NCBI RefSeq assembly: GCF_013337115.1
Contig: NZ_SGWE01000004.1
Coordinates: forward strand, 1,934,501 to 1,998,500
DNA: 64,000 nucleotides
Direction of reading: 5' to 3'
From: Deinococcus sp. JMULE3
GTDB taxonomy: Bacteria; Deinococcota; Deinococci; Deinococcales; Deinococcaceae
In this document: positions 46,499 to 57,565 of the stretch, in pieces
Layout: each line of letters begins with the position of its first letter
Numbering within the stretch: position 1 is the stretch's first letter
The notes under the pieces: model-generated
Databases searched by the model: none
The model's input: the letters and a program-made list of their open reading frames with translations, nothing else
What the model was told of the DNA's origin: nothing
Program-made: the position numbers and the translations under genes

Positions 46499-46627
46499 TC
46501 AGGTGGATGGGGAGGCGACTTTGCCTTGGGGGGTGGGGCCTCCGGGTGTGGGTGTCCGGTCGCCGGGATCGCCGTCCGGGGCGTCGGGCGTTCTGGCTGT
46601 GGTGCTGTCGGGTGTTCCTGCGGGCAT
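46499..46627 (-). CDS. Short Pro/Thr-rich ORF upstream of rtcB
   Basis: A 42-residue ORF starting MPAGTPDSTTARTPD at ATG 46627, with a strong ribosome site (GAGGAGG, 5 bases upstream). It is disordered in character (Pro, Thr, Asp, Gly). It ends 13 bases before rtcB, whose own ribosome site is weak (GAGAGAG). It could be a small protein or a leader coupling translation to rtcB. No homologue is known to me. Confidence 0.45.
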   Translation of the reverse strand: MPAGTPDSTTARTPDAPDGDPGDRTPTPGGPTPQGKVASPST

Positions 46628-46725
46628 GGTCGCCTCCTCTCCCTGAATCGGGTCTGGGTGAGTGTGCCGCTTGGGTGGGGCAGCGGGCATCCGCATGGTG
46701 GCGGATGGGCGGCGTAGGCCAGTGC

Positions 46726-47402
46726 CTACTCCAGCAGTTCGTCCAGTGGCGTGGGGTCGAAGCGGACCCGGTCGGGGATCAGCCGCCCGCCCTGCGCGCG
46801 GTACGTCAGGACGAGGCGGCCCGTGAACGCCCAGGCGCGCTGCACCTCGACCAGCGCGGTCAGGCTGCCCCCCTGCACGGTCCAGCGGACCTGATCGCCG
46901 ATGCGGGCCGCCTCGCCACGCAGGCCCGGCAGTGGGGGAGTTTCACGCTGCGGCCGGGCAGGGTCAGGGTGTTCGACCCGAAGCGCACCTGCTGCCGCAG
47001 GTACGGGACGGGCGGCGTGACCGGCCACTCGCGCAGGTCCGGCAGGCTCAGGACGCGCGCGTCGTACACGGCCACGCCGGTCCCCTCGTCGGTCATGAGG
47101 GTCACGAGCACCTCGGGCCTGGCGTCGCCGCCCAGGTCCGTGACGCTCAGGCCGGGCCAGAAGGTGGGGTTGCTGATCGTCCGCCATGCGGGAAAGGTCC
47201 GCGTTGTGCCCCCGGCGGTGACGCGCAGCCCGGTCAGCCAGCCCTCCCGTGCGGGCGCGGTGGTCTGCACGGTCAGGTTCGGACCCTCGTGCCGCGCGAC
47301 GGTCGCCCCGGCGGGAATGCCGCCCGTGGGTGTCGGGACTGGCACCTGCGCGGCGTGCGCGGGCAGAAGCGAGGCGGCAAGCAGCAGGCACAGGGGTCGC
47401 AT
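46726..47402 (-). pseudogene. Secreted hypothetical protein, frameshifted
   Basis: It starts MRPLCLLLAASLLPAHA, a signal peptide, at ATG 47402. The reading ISNPTFWPGLSVTDLGGDAR, PEVLVTLMTDEGTGVAVYD resembles FG-GAP/VCBS-like repeats in proteins described only as hypothetical. At 46934-46938 a run of five G breaks the frame; six G would continue PPLPGLRGEAARIGDQVRW to FDPTPLDELLE, giving 225 residues. The continued part is in good coding style, so the break is recent or a sequencing error. Confidence 0.7.
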
Positions 47403-47427
47403 GCCCCATCATGCCTCCCGGGTGGGG

Positions 47428-48896
<1,469 letters not shown>

Positions 48897-48929
48897 GCCG
48901 GGATCATAGCGGCCCGCCACCTGAGCCCC

Positions 48930-49556
48930 TCAGCGCTGGCGGGTGTACAGGCCGCTGAACGTCACGTTCAGGCCGCCGCACGCGCCGTTGTCCAGCGCGA
49001 CCAGCCACGGGCCGACCGGCCACAGGCTCAGCTCGCAGCCGTCTGCTGCGGTCTGCCACGCGCCGCCTTGGCGGGTCAGGGTCCCGTCCACCTCGCCCAG
49101 GTTCGCGCTGCCGCCGGGCGTCGGGTACAGCGCGTCCCCCTGCACCCGCCACGTGCCGGCGGCCGTCTTCGCGAGGATCAGGGTGCCCGTCCCGGACTTC
49201 CAGGTGCCGCTCAGGGCGGGACTGGTGGGAACGTTCTGCACCTGCATGGCGTTCAGGTACCCGCCCACGCCGGTCGGGGCGCCGCCTCGCACGAAGTAGC
49301 TGCAGCGCCGCCCGTTCACGGCGGGGCCCTGGAGGAGCAGGTCGCCCTTGACCACGTAGGCTCGGCCGGGTTTACCTGCCGCGTCGGTGAACACGGCGCG
49401 GTTCATGCCGACGCGCGCGGCGCGCAGTTCGCCGGGATTCAGGGTCTGCCACGCGGGGCAGCCCATGAGCGGATCTGGGGTGGCCTGCGCGTGGGCGGAA
49501 CTGACAGCAGTGCCGAGCAGGGCGAGGGTCAGGACGGACGGCTGAATTGTGGGCAT
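48930..49556 (-). CDS. Secreted hypothetical protein
   Basis: A 208-residue protein starting MPTIQPSVLTLALLG with a signal peptide cleaved after SSAHAQA. It has four cysteines in the mature part (MGCPAW, RRCSYF, DGCELS, NGACGG) that could form two disulfides, and repeated short beta-type segments (GDLLLQGP, GTLILAKTAAGTWRVQGD). No family is recognised. It ends about 33 bases upstream of murE on the same strand. Confidence 0.65.
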   Translation of the reverse strand: MPTIQPSVLTLALLGTAVSSAHAQATPDPLMGCPAWQTLNPGELRAARVGMNRAVFTDAAGKPGRAYVVKGDLLLQGPAVNGRRCSYFVRGGAPTGVGGYLNAMQVQNVPTSPALSGTWKSGTGTLILAKTAAGTWRVQGDALYPTPGGSANLGEVDGTLTRQGGAWQTAADGCELSLWPVGPWLVALDNGACGGLNVTFSGLYTRQR

Positions 49557-49625
49557 CCCGCGCAGCGTACCCAGTGGGCGCGCCGCGCACTGCCTCATCT
49601 GACCGGGCATCCGGTTGCGGGCCTG

Positions 49626-50249
49626 TCAGCGCAGCAGCGGCAGCCCGTAGCCGTTGGCCTGCACGCGCTGACACACCCATTCGAAGGCCTGCGGGTCGGC
49701 CACGAAGTCCAGCTGGTCGCCGGGGACGCGCACGACCGGGCAGGCGTCGAAACCCGCGACCCAGGTGTCGTACAGGCGGTTCAGGCCGCCCAGGTACGCC
49801 TCGGGGATGGCCTGTTCGTACTCGCGGCCGCGCTGCGCGATGCGCCGCTTCAGGGTGGGCAGGCTGGCGTCGATGTGGATCAGCAGGTCCGGGACGCGCA
49901 GGGCGGGCAGCACGCCCTCGTACAGGCTGCGGTACGTGGCCCAGTCGCGTTCTTCCATCTGCCCGCTCTCGTAGAGGTTCCGCGCGAAGATGTTGGCGTC
50001 CTCGAACACCGTGCGGTCCTGGATGACGTAGCGGGCGCCGGTCACGAGGTTCAGGTGCTGCTCCAGGCGGCGCGACAGGAAGTACACCTGCGAGTGGAAG
50101 GAGTAGCGGCGCATGTCGCCGTAGAAGTCCTCCAGGTAGGGGTTCTCGGCGTAGGGTTCGTACACGGGGCGCAGGCCGTAGCGCCCGGCGAGCATGCGGG
50201 TCAGGGTGCTCTTGCCGCTGCCGATGTTTCCGGAGATCGCGAGGTACAT
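49626..50249 (-). CDS. Deoxynucleoside kinase (dAK/dCK type)
   Basis: A 207-residue kinase of the deoxynucleoside kinase family, which phosphorylates deoxynucleosides for salvage. It has P-loop SGNIGSGKST, the substrate/catalytic QDRTVFEDANIFA (DRS-type motif), and the LID RRIAQRGREYE. It resembles the Bacillus Dck/YaaF branch. Its ATG overlaps the stop of the second kinase gene by one base, so the pair are co-translated; heterodimers are known for such pairs in lactobacilli. Confidence 0.88.
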   Translation of the reverse strand: MYLAISGNIGSGKSTLTRMLAGRYGLRPVYEPYAENPYLEDFYGDMRRYSFHSQVYFLSRRLEQHLNLVTGARYVIQDRTVFEDANIFARNLYESGQMEERDWATYRSLYEGVLPALRVPDLLIHIDASLPTLKRRIAQRGREYEQAIPEAYLGGLNRLYDTWVAGFDACPVVRVPGDQLDFVADPQAFEWVCQRVQANGYGLPLLR

Positions 50250-50860
50250 CAGTCGGCGGCCTGTCCGGCGCGCAGGGCGTCCCCGATACGGGCCATGATC
50301 TGCTGTTCGTGCTCGGGGTTGTTCACGAAGTCGATCCCGGCCGCGTCGATGATCAGGTGCGGGTGCGGGTACGTGCGGAAGTACTCGTCGTACCGCCCCG
50401 TGAGGTTGGCGAGGTACGCGGCCTGCATGTCCTGCTCGAACGGGCGGCCGCGCAGCGCGATGCGGCGCAGCAGTTCGTCGGTGTCGGCGCGCAGGTACAC
50501 CACGAGGTCCGGGGTGGGCAGGCGCGGGGACAGGTGCGAGTACAGGTCCTCGTACAGCGCGAACTCGGCGTCGCGGAGGTTCATGGACGCGAAGATGAAG
50601 TCCTTGTCGAACAGGTAGTCGCTGACGACCGAGTCGCGGTACAGGCCCGGCTGCCACAGCGCCGAGAGCTGCTTGAAGCGCGACAGCAGGAAGAACGCCT
50701 GCACCTGGAAGGAGTACGCGTCGGGCTGCTCGTAGAACTTCGCCAGGAAGGGGTTCTCCTCGACGATCTCCAGGTTCAGTTCGGCGTTGTGGCGCGCGGC
50801 GAGCCGCCGGGCGAGGCTTGTTTTTCCGACCCCGATGGGCCCTTCGACGACGACGTACAT
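50249..50860 (-). CDS. Deoxynucleoside kinase (dGK type)
   Basis: A 203-residue kinase starting MYVVVEGPIGVGKTSL at ATG 50860 (in-frame upstream ATGs would add a short extension). The DRS position reads VSDYLFDKDFIF, the pattern of Bacillus deoxyguanosine kinase (Dgk/YaaG), and the LID is RRIALRGRPFEQ. With the adjacent dAK/dCK-type gene it gives purine and pyrimidine deoxynucleoside salvage, useful when DNA is extensively degraded and rebuilt. Confidence 0.88.
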   Translation of the reverse strand: MYVVVEGPIGVGKTSLARRLAARHNAELNLEIVEENPFLAKFYEQPDAYSFQVQAFFLLSRFKQLSALWQPGLYRDSVVSDYLFDKDFIFASMNLRDAEFALYEDLYSHLSPRLPTPDLVVYLRADTDELLRRIALRGRPFEQDMQAAYLANLTGRYDEYFRTYPHPHLIIDAAGIDFVNNPEHEQQIMARIGDALRAGQAAD

Positions 50861-50962
50861 GGCGCCCCGCAGCATAGCGCCCCCCGCGAGTCTCAAGGGT
50901 GGATGAAGACCTTGACACGCGCGGGGGGACCGGGGGGGGAGGGGTGACGGGACCTCGATCCT

Positions 50963-51136
50963 CTATTCCCCGTCCTCTTTCTTCTTGTCTTTCAGGCGTC
51001 CGGCGTCGCGTGCGGCGCGGGTCAGGAGGTATTCGATCTGGGCGTTGACGCTGCGCAGGTCGTCCGCCGCCCAGCGTTCCAGCGCGGCGTACAGCTCCGG
51101 GCTGATGCGCAGGGGGAAGTTCTTGCGCGGCGGCAT
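50963..51136 (-). CDS. Arc-like ribbon-helix-helix protein
   Basis: A 57-residue ORF: it starts [20 protein letters not shown], continues [19 protein letters not shown] and ends in a Lys/Glu-rich tail. The N-terminal strand KNFPLRIS followed by two helices is the Arc/MetJ ribbon-helix-helix pattern. It starts 2 bases after the SPFH gene stop, so the two are one operon. Small Arc-like genes next to SPFH genes are a recurring arrangement. It may bind the perfect palindrome upstream of the SPFH gene. Confidence 0.8.
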   Translation of the reverse strand: MPPRKNFPLRISPELYAALERWAADDLRSVNAQIEYLLTRAARDAGRLKDKKKEDGE

Positions 51137-51138
51137 GA

Positions 51139-52050
<912 letters not shown>

Positions 52051-52083
52051 GGTGGAACCTCCGGGCGATCTCGAATAACTATC

Positions 52084-52099
52084 AAAGTGATATCACTTT
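52084..52099. promoter_or_regulatory. Perfect 16-bp palindrome upstream of the SPFH gene
   Basis: AAAGTGATATCACTTT, an exact palindrome, 34 bases upstream of the SPFH start and in an AT-rich patch unlike the surroundings. It sits between the SPFH-RHH operon and the divergent LapA-domain gene. The co-encoded ribbon-helix-helix protein is a candidate binder. Confidence 0.65.
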
Positions 52100-52229
52100 A
52101 GACCTGAGTCCACCAGGGGGCATGGCCCGCGAGCGTGGACGACCACCCCGCCCCATCCCCGGCAGGGGACGCCCGCAGCGTCAACGTTCCCGCAAGGCCA
52201 CCCGGACCGCGCGCCGTTACGCTGAACGG

Positions 52230-52673
52230 ATGAGAACCGTCGTGCTGATCGTCGTGCTGGTGCTGCTGGGCCTGTTCGCCGTGCTGAACACCAACGCGCT
52301 GATGTTCCCCCACACGCTGAGCCTGGGGTTCGTCACGTACACCGGCGTGCCCATGGGCCTGATCCTGCTGATCGTGGCGACCCTCCTGAGCCTGGTCTTC
52401 TACTTCTGGGCGGGCATCACGGGCCTGCGCGCCCAGGCGGACAGCGCCAAGCTGCTGCGCGACATGGAAGCCCTGCGCGTCAGCCTCGACCAGCAGGAGG
52501 GCAGCCGCTTCGCGCAGCTGCAGACGCACCTCGACGAGCGCTTCCGGGTGCTGGGTCAGGGCAGCGGCGGCGCGGACGTCGCGGCCCTGACCGCCCGCGT
52601 GGACGCCCTGCAACGCGACCTGAACGTGCAGCTGGCGCAGATGGACGACTACCTGAAGACCAAGCTGGGCTGA
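52230..52673 (+). CDS. LapA-domain (DUF1049) membrane protein
   Basis: A 147-residue protein from ATG 52230 with two membrane helices (VVLIVVLVLLGLFAVLNTN and VPMGLILLIVATLLSLVFYF) separated by a short loop, then a coiled-coil-like cytosolic tail with LRDMEALRVSLDQQEGSR and heptad-like leucines. This is the LapA (YciS-like) layout; E. coli LapA acts in lipopolysaccharide regulation, which does not transfer directly. Its TGA stop is the left flanking TGA of element copy 2. Confidence 0.75.
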   Translation: MRTVVLIVVLVLLGLFAVLNTNALMFPHTLSLGFVTYTGVPMGLILLIVATLLSLVFYFWAGITGLRAQADSAKLLRDMEALRVSLDQQEGSRFAQLQTHLDERFRVLGQGSGGADVAALTARVDALQRDLNVQLAQMDDYLKTKLG

Positions 52674-52826
52674 TACGGACTCCGGTTGAAAGGTTTGCAA
52701 AATCTTTCGACCCGAGCGGACTCGCAGAGCTGCGCAGCAGAGCGAGCGGGAGAGAAGCGGGTTCCGGGCGTGAAGTTGACAGATCGGTGGTGTTCCGATC
52801 TGTCAACGAAACAAACGGAATCCGTA
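52674..52826. mobile_element. TGA-flanked structured element, copy 2
   Basis: A 153-bp element with ends TACGGACTCCG and CGGAATCCGTA, flanked by TGA at 52671-52673 (stop codon of the LapA-domain gene) and TGA at 52827-52829. Hairpin 1 is GGTTGAAAGGTTT/AAATCTTTCGACC with a GCA loop. Hairpin 2 is a perfect 13-bp stem (GTTGACAGATCGG/CCGATCTGTCAAC) with the loop TGGTGTT. Several pairs differ from copy 1 on both sides of the stem. Confidence 0.88.
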
Positions 52827-52925
52827 TGAGGTGCGGGCGCCGGGCGGCGCGGCTGGACGCTCCTTGCACCCGGTGCAAAAGCGGCGGGCCGCGCCGCCTA
52901 GAATGCCCACGGAGGAGTACACCGC

Positions 52926-53776
52926 ATGGCCCTTGACCGTTTTTTCCGCCGCCGTCGCCCCCAGCAGCAGCCGGGCACGGACGTGCCTGACCTGTGGACC
53001 CAGTGCCCCGCCTGCAAGGAAGGGGTGTACAACCGTGACCTGGAAGCGGGCGCCTACGTGTGCCCCAAGTGCGGGCACCACATCCGCCTCGACGCCGCTC
53101 AGCGCGTGCAGGTGCTGCTCGACGAGGGCAGTTTCACGCAGCTGTCCGGTCGGGTGCAGCCCACCGACGCCCTGAACTTCCAGGACACCGAGGCCTACAC
53201 CGACCGCCTGCGCCGCGCGCAGAAGAAGACTGGCCGCCCCGACGCGATCCTGACCGGGACCGGCACCATCCTGGACGTGCCGGTCACGCTGGCCGTCATG
53301 GACTTCGCCTTCTCCGGCGGAAGCATGGGCAGCGTCGTCGGTGAGGAGATCGCCCGCGCCGCCGAGCACGCCGCCGCGCACGGCACACCCCTGATCATCG
53401 TGACCGCCAGTGGCGGCGCCCGCATGCAGGAAAGCGCGCTGTCCCTGATGCAGATGGCCAAGACCACCGTCGCCCTGGAAGGCCTGACCGAGCGGGGCCT
53501 GCCGTACGTGAGCCTGCTCACCGACCCCACCACGGGCGGCGTGACCGCCAGCTTCGCGACCATCGCCGACGTGATCGTCGCCGAGCCCGGCGCGCTGATC
53601 GGCTTCGCGGGCCCGCGCGTGATCCAGCAGACCATCCGCCAGAACCTCCCCGAGGGTTTCCAGCGCGCCGAGTTCCTGCTGGAGCATGGCATGGTGGACG
53701 CCGTCGTGGACCGCCGCGAGCAACGCGCGTACCTCGCGTCGCTGCTGGGCCTGCTGACCCGCCGGGAGGTGAGCGC

Positions 53777-53780
<4 letters not shown>
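52926..53780 (+). CDS. accD: Acetyl-CoA carboxylase carboxyltransferase subunit beta
   Basis: A 284-residue protein with an N-terminal four-cysteine zinc ribbon ([16 protein letters not shown]), then the crotonase-like carboxyltransferase domain with [37 protein letters not shown], and [12 protein letters not shown]. With AccA it transfers CO2 from carboxybiotin to acetyl-CoA, giving malonyl-CoA for fatty acid synthesis. GGAGG lies upstream of the ATG. Its stop overlaps the accA start (GTGA). Confidence 0.96.
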
Positions 53781-54730
<950 letters not shown>

Positions 54731-54808
54731 CCCACCCCCGACAGGCGCGGCCCTACCCCTGACCGGGCGGTCCGCGCCTGTTCTGGCAGGGCGCGGCTAT
54801 GCTCGGGC

Positions 54809-55594
54809 ATGCCTGACCTGCCCACCCTGCTCGCCTTCAGCGTCGCGGCACTGGCCCTGATCGTCATTCCCGGCCCCAGCGTGCTGTACATCGTGGCGCG
54901 CAGCCTCCACCAGGGACGGCGCGCCGGGATGGTTTCCGCGCTGGGCGTGCAGACCGGCGGACTGGTGCACGTCCTGGCCGCCACGCTGGGCGTCTCCGCG
55001 CTCGTGCTGTCCAGCGCGCTGCTGTTCAGCGTCCTGAAGTGGGTGGGGGCCGCGTACCTGATCGTGCTGGGCCTGCGCACCCTGCGCACCCTGCGCGCCC
55101 CCACCCCGGACGCCCTGACCGTCACTGTGCCGGACGCTCAGCCCCTGACGCGGATCTACCGGCAGGGCGCGGTCGTGAACGCCCTGAACCCCAAGACGGC
55201 GCTGTTCTTCCACAGGCGGCGTTCAGGTGAGGTGCAGGCACTGTTCCTGCGTCTCACCTGAACCGAGCAGCGCGAGTCACCGTGACCAGCAGCGGGTGAA
55301 AGTGAAGTGGCCGGGGGCGCTGTTCCTCCGGTCACGGAACTGAAAGCCGCTGTCGCGTTCCTGCCGCAGTTCGTACACCCCGGGCACGGGCCGGTGTGGG
55401 CGCAGACCCTCACGCTGGGGCTGGTGTTCCTGGGGCTCGCCACGCTGAGTGACGGCGCGTACGCCCTGCTGGCGGGCAGCCTGGGGCAGCGCTGGCAGGG
55501 GAGCCGCACCTTCGCCCGGCGGCAGCAGCAGGTGTCCGGCGGGGTGTACGTCGCGCTGGGCGTGGGCACCGCCCTGATCCCCCACGGGTTATGA
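54809..55594 (+). pseudogene. LysE/RhtB family exporter, interrupted by a small element
   Basis: The N-terminal part (MPDLPTLLAFSVAALALIVI, PGPSVLYIVARSL, GVQTGGLVHVLAATLG) runs to NALNPKTALFF, the conserved NPKxxLFF motif, and then enters a foreign sequence with a stop at 55259-55261. The remainder resumes in the same frame at AFLPQFVHPGHGPVW and continues to GTALIPHGL. Removing 141 bases (about 55212-55352) rebuilds a normal 214-residue LysE family amino acid exporter. As sequenced, the product is truncated after about 130 residues, removing the last two or three helices. Confidence 0.85.
55212..55352. mobile_element. Diverged structured element inside lysE
   Basis: About 141 bp with related ends (ACAGGCGGCGTTCAG at left; CTGAAAGCCGCTGT at right, inverted with one gap). 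It contains an 18-pair hairpin (GTTCAGGTGAG...CTCACCTGAAC) with 7-nt loop CACTGTT and a second hairpin with loop CGCTGTT. It shares the linkers CCGAGC-GCGAGT and AGCGGGT and the loop ending TGTT with the TGA-flanked family. The exact ends and target duplication are unclear. Confidence 0.7.
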
Positions 55595-56419
55595 GGGCCG
55601 GGGCAGGTCTGCCAGCGCCGCCACGCTGAGTGCCGCGCCTCCCGCCAGTGCCCGCTCGCGCACGCGCGGGTGCGCGTGGACGTGCCACGCGCTCAGGTCC
55701 GCCGCGACCGCGCCGCGCACGTCATGCTCCGGACTGTCCCCCACGTACGCCCCTGCTGCCGCTGGGAGGTTCAGGGCGTCCAGCATCACCCGGAAGGGGA
55801 GAGGATCGGGTTTCAGCGCCCCCACCTCGCCCGCGATGACGACCACCTCGAACACGTCGGGGAAGCAGGCCTGCACCCGCGACCGCTGCGCCGGGCCGTC
55901 ATACGCGTTCGACAGGAGTGCCAGCCGCACCCCGCCTGTCCGCAGGTCACGCAGCAGCTCCGCCGCGCCCGGCATGGGCACCGTCGCCGCCACCAGCGCC
56001 CGCGTGTACAGGCCCAGGTGCTCCTCCGTCAGGGTCACGCCGGACGCCGCGAGCGTCCGCCCCAGCCGCTCGGCGTCCTGCCGCAGCGGGTCGGCCAGCC
56101 CGGCCTCCACCCGGTCGTGGAAGGCCATGATCTCGAAAAGAATTGCGGTGAGTCGCAGACGAACCCGACCGGAGGGAGAAGCAACAACGACCGGACTTCA
56201 GGAGATGGACGAACGTCCGGTGGTGTCCCGGACGTTCGGGAATCGGATGAATCCGGGCGGGTCCACCGCCCGGTCCTCGAACGCCGTCTGCGGCACATCC
56301 GGGCAGGCCGCACGCCGCAGCGTGTCCAGCGCGTGAATGTCCGCCGCAACGAAATCGGTCAGCGTGCCGTCGAAATCGAAGGCCAGGAAGCGCAGCAGGG
56401 CGGGCAGGTCGGGACGCAC
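55589..56419 (-). pseudogene. HAD hydrolase, interrupted by a small element
   Basis: It starts MRPDLPALLRFLAFDFDGTL (motif I DFDGT) at ATG 56419 and proceeds to FEDRAVDPPGF, then enters the element and stops at 56198-56200. The other part resumes in the same frame at MAFHDRVEAGLADPLRQDAE and carries motif II LALLSNAYD, motif III Lys in GALKPDPLPF, and motif IV YVGDSPEHDVRGAVA. Removing 120 bases (117-bp element plus one TGA) joins them as GFMAFHDRVEAG. The 3' end overlaps the lysE end by 6 bases. As sequenced, catalytic function is lost. Confidence 0.85.
56131..56247. mobile_element. TGA-flanked structured element inside the HAD gene
   Basis: A 117-bp diverged copy flanked by TGA at 56128-56130 and 56248-56250. 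It retains the linker pattern CCGACCGGAGGGAG, then ATGGACGAAC, and a perfect 11-bp hairpin 2 (CGAACGTCCGG/CCGGACGTTCG) with the 7-nt loop TGGTGTC. Hairpin 1 is poorly preserved. It introduces an in-frame stop into the host gene on the minus strand. Confidence 0.75.
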
Positions 56420-56456
56420 CCCGGCAGCCTACCCGCCCCACCTGTCGCGCGCGGCG

Positions 56457-57338
56457 TCAGCCGAGCATGTCGAGTTCCTGCACGCCGCTCAGGAATTCAC
56501 GCTGTGGGTACTCGTCCGGGTCGAAGCCCCGGTCGCCCTCGGCGGGCGTGACGCTCAGGGACGCGAAGTCGAACAGGGTGCGGTCCATCAGGTGGCTGGG
56601 CGTCACGCGGGTCAGGGCGCGTGCGATGTTCGTCAGGCGGCCCGGGTGTTCCCGCTCCCAGCCCCCCAGCATCTCGCCGACGACCTTGCGCTGGAGGTTC
56701 TCCTGGCTGCCGCAGAGGTTGCAGGGAATGATCGGGAATTCGCGTGCCTGCGCGTAGCGGATGATGTCGGCCTCCGCGACGTACGCCAGGGGGCGGATGA
56801 CGACGTTCGTGCCGTCGTCGCTCTGGAGTTTGGGCGGCATGGCCTTCAGGCGCGCGCCGAAGAACAGGTTCATGAACAGCGTTTCCAGGATGTCGTCGCG
56901 GTGGTGGCCCAGCGCGATCTTCGTCGCGCCGATCTTGCGGGCGTGGGCGTACAGGATGCCGCGGCGCAGGCGGCTGCACAGCGCGCAGGTGGTCTTGCCT
57001 TCCGGCGTCTTCTCCTTGACGACGCTGTACGTGTCCTCGGTGAGGATGTCGAAGCGCACGCCCAGTTCCGTCAGGTAGCGGGGCAGGACGTCCTTCGGGA
57101 AGCCCGGCTGGCCCTGGTCGAGGTTCACCGCGACGATCTCGAAGTCGATGGGCGCCTTCTTCTGGAGGTGCAGCAGGACGTCCAGCAGCGTGTAGCTGTC
57201 TTTCCCGCCGGACAGGCAGACCATCACGCGGTCCCCGTCCTCGATCATGCGGTAGTCGCCGATCGCCTGTCCCACCCCCTTCACGATCGTCTGGAAGAGG
57301 CGGGGGTCGGTGGCAGAGGTGGGGGCAGTCTGGGTCAT
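56457..57338 (-). CDS. ttcA: TtcA-type tRNA 2-thiocytidine synthetase
   Basis: A 293-residue ATP-PP-loop enzyme that thiolates cytidine 32 of tRNA. Motifs are the PP-loop [13 protein letters not shown], the CxxC cysteines in [12 protein letters not shown] that hold an iron-sulfur cluster, [16 protein letters not shown], and a second CxxC in [14 protein letters not shown]. This is the usual length for the family. It stands between the broken HAD gene and the divergent PBP gene. Confidence 0.92.
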   Translation of the reverse strand: MTQTAPTSATDPRLFQTIVKGVGQAIGDYRMIEDGDRVMVCLSGGKDSYTLLDVLLHLQKKAPIDFEIVAVNLDQGQPGFPKDVLPRYLTELGVRFDILTEDTYSVVKEKTPEGKTTCALCSRLRRGILYAHARKIGATKIALGHHRDDILETLFMNLFFGARLKAMPPKLQSDDGTNVVIRPLAYVAEADIIRYAQAREFPIIPCNLCGSQENLQRKVVGEMLGGWEREHPGRLTNIARALTRVTPSHLMDRTLFDFASLSVTPAEGDRGFDPDEYPQREFLSGVQELDMLG

Positions 57339-57565
57339 GGCGCGCTAACGGGTCATGGTACGCGCTGCGGGGCGGGGCAAGTGTTCCCTGATTCCCGCAC
57401 CCCGCCCCGGGGGTCCGCAAGCCGCAAGGGACGCTCATGCTTTCTGTGGACGGCGTAGCGGCCCGCGCGTGGCAGACTGCCTGTCATGACGGCCACCGCC
57501 GCCCCCCCATTCATTGCTTCCGTGGCCGCAGCTTCCGTTCAGCTTCACCCGCTAGAGTGGCCCCG

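Noticed and set aside
55307..55594. Independent 95-aa membrane protein
   Set aside because: It is the C-terminal part of the interrupted lysE gene, in the same frame as the first part.
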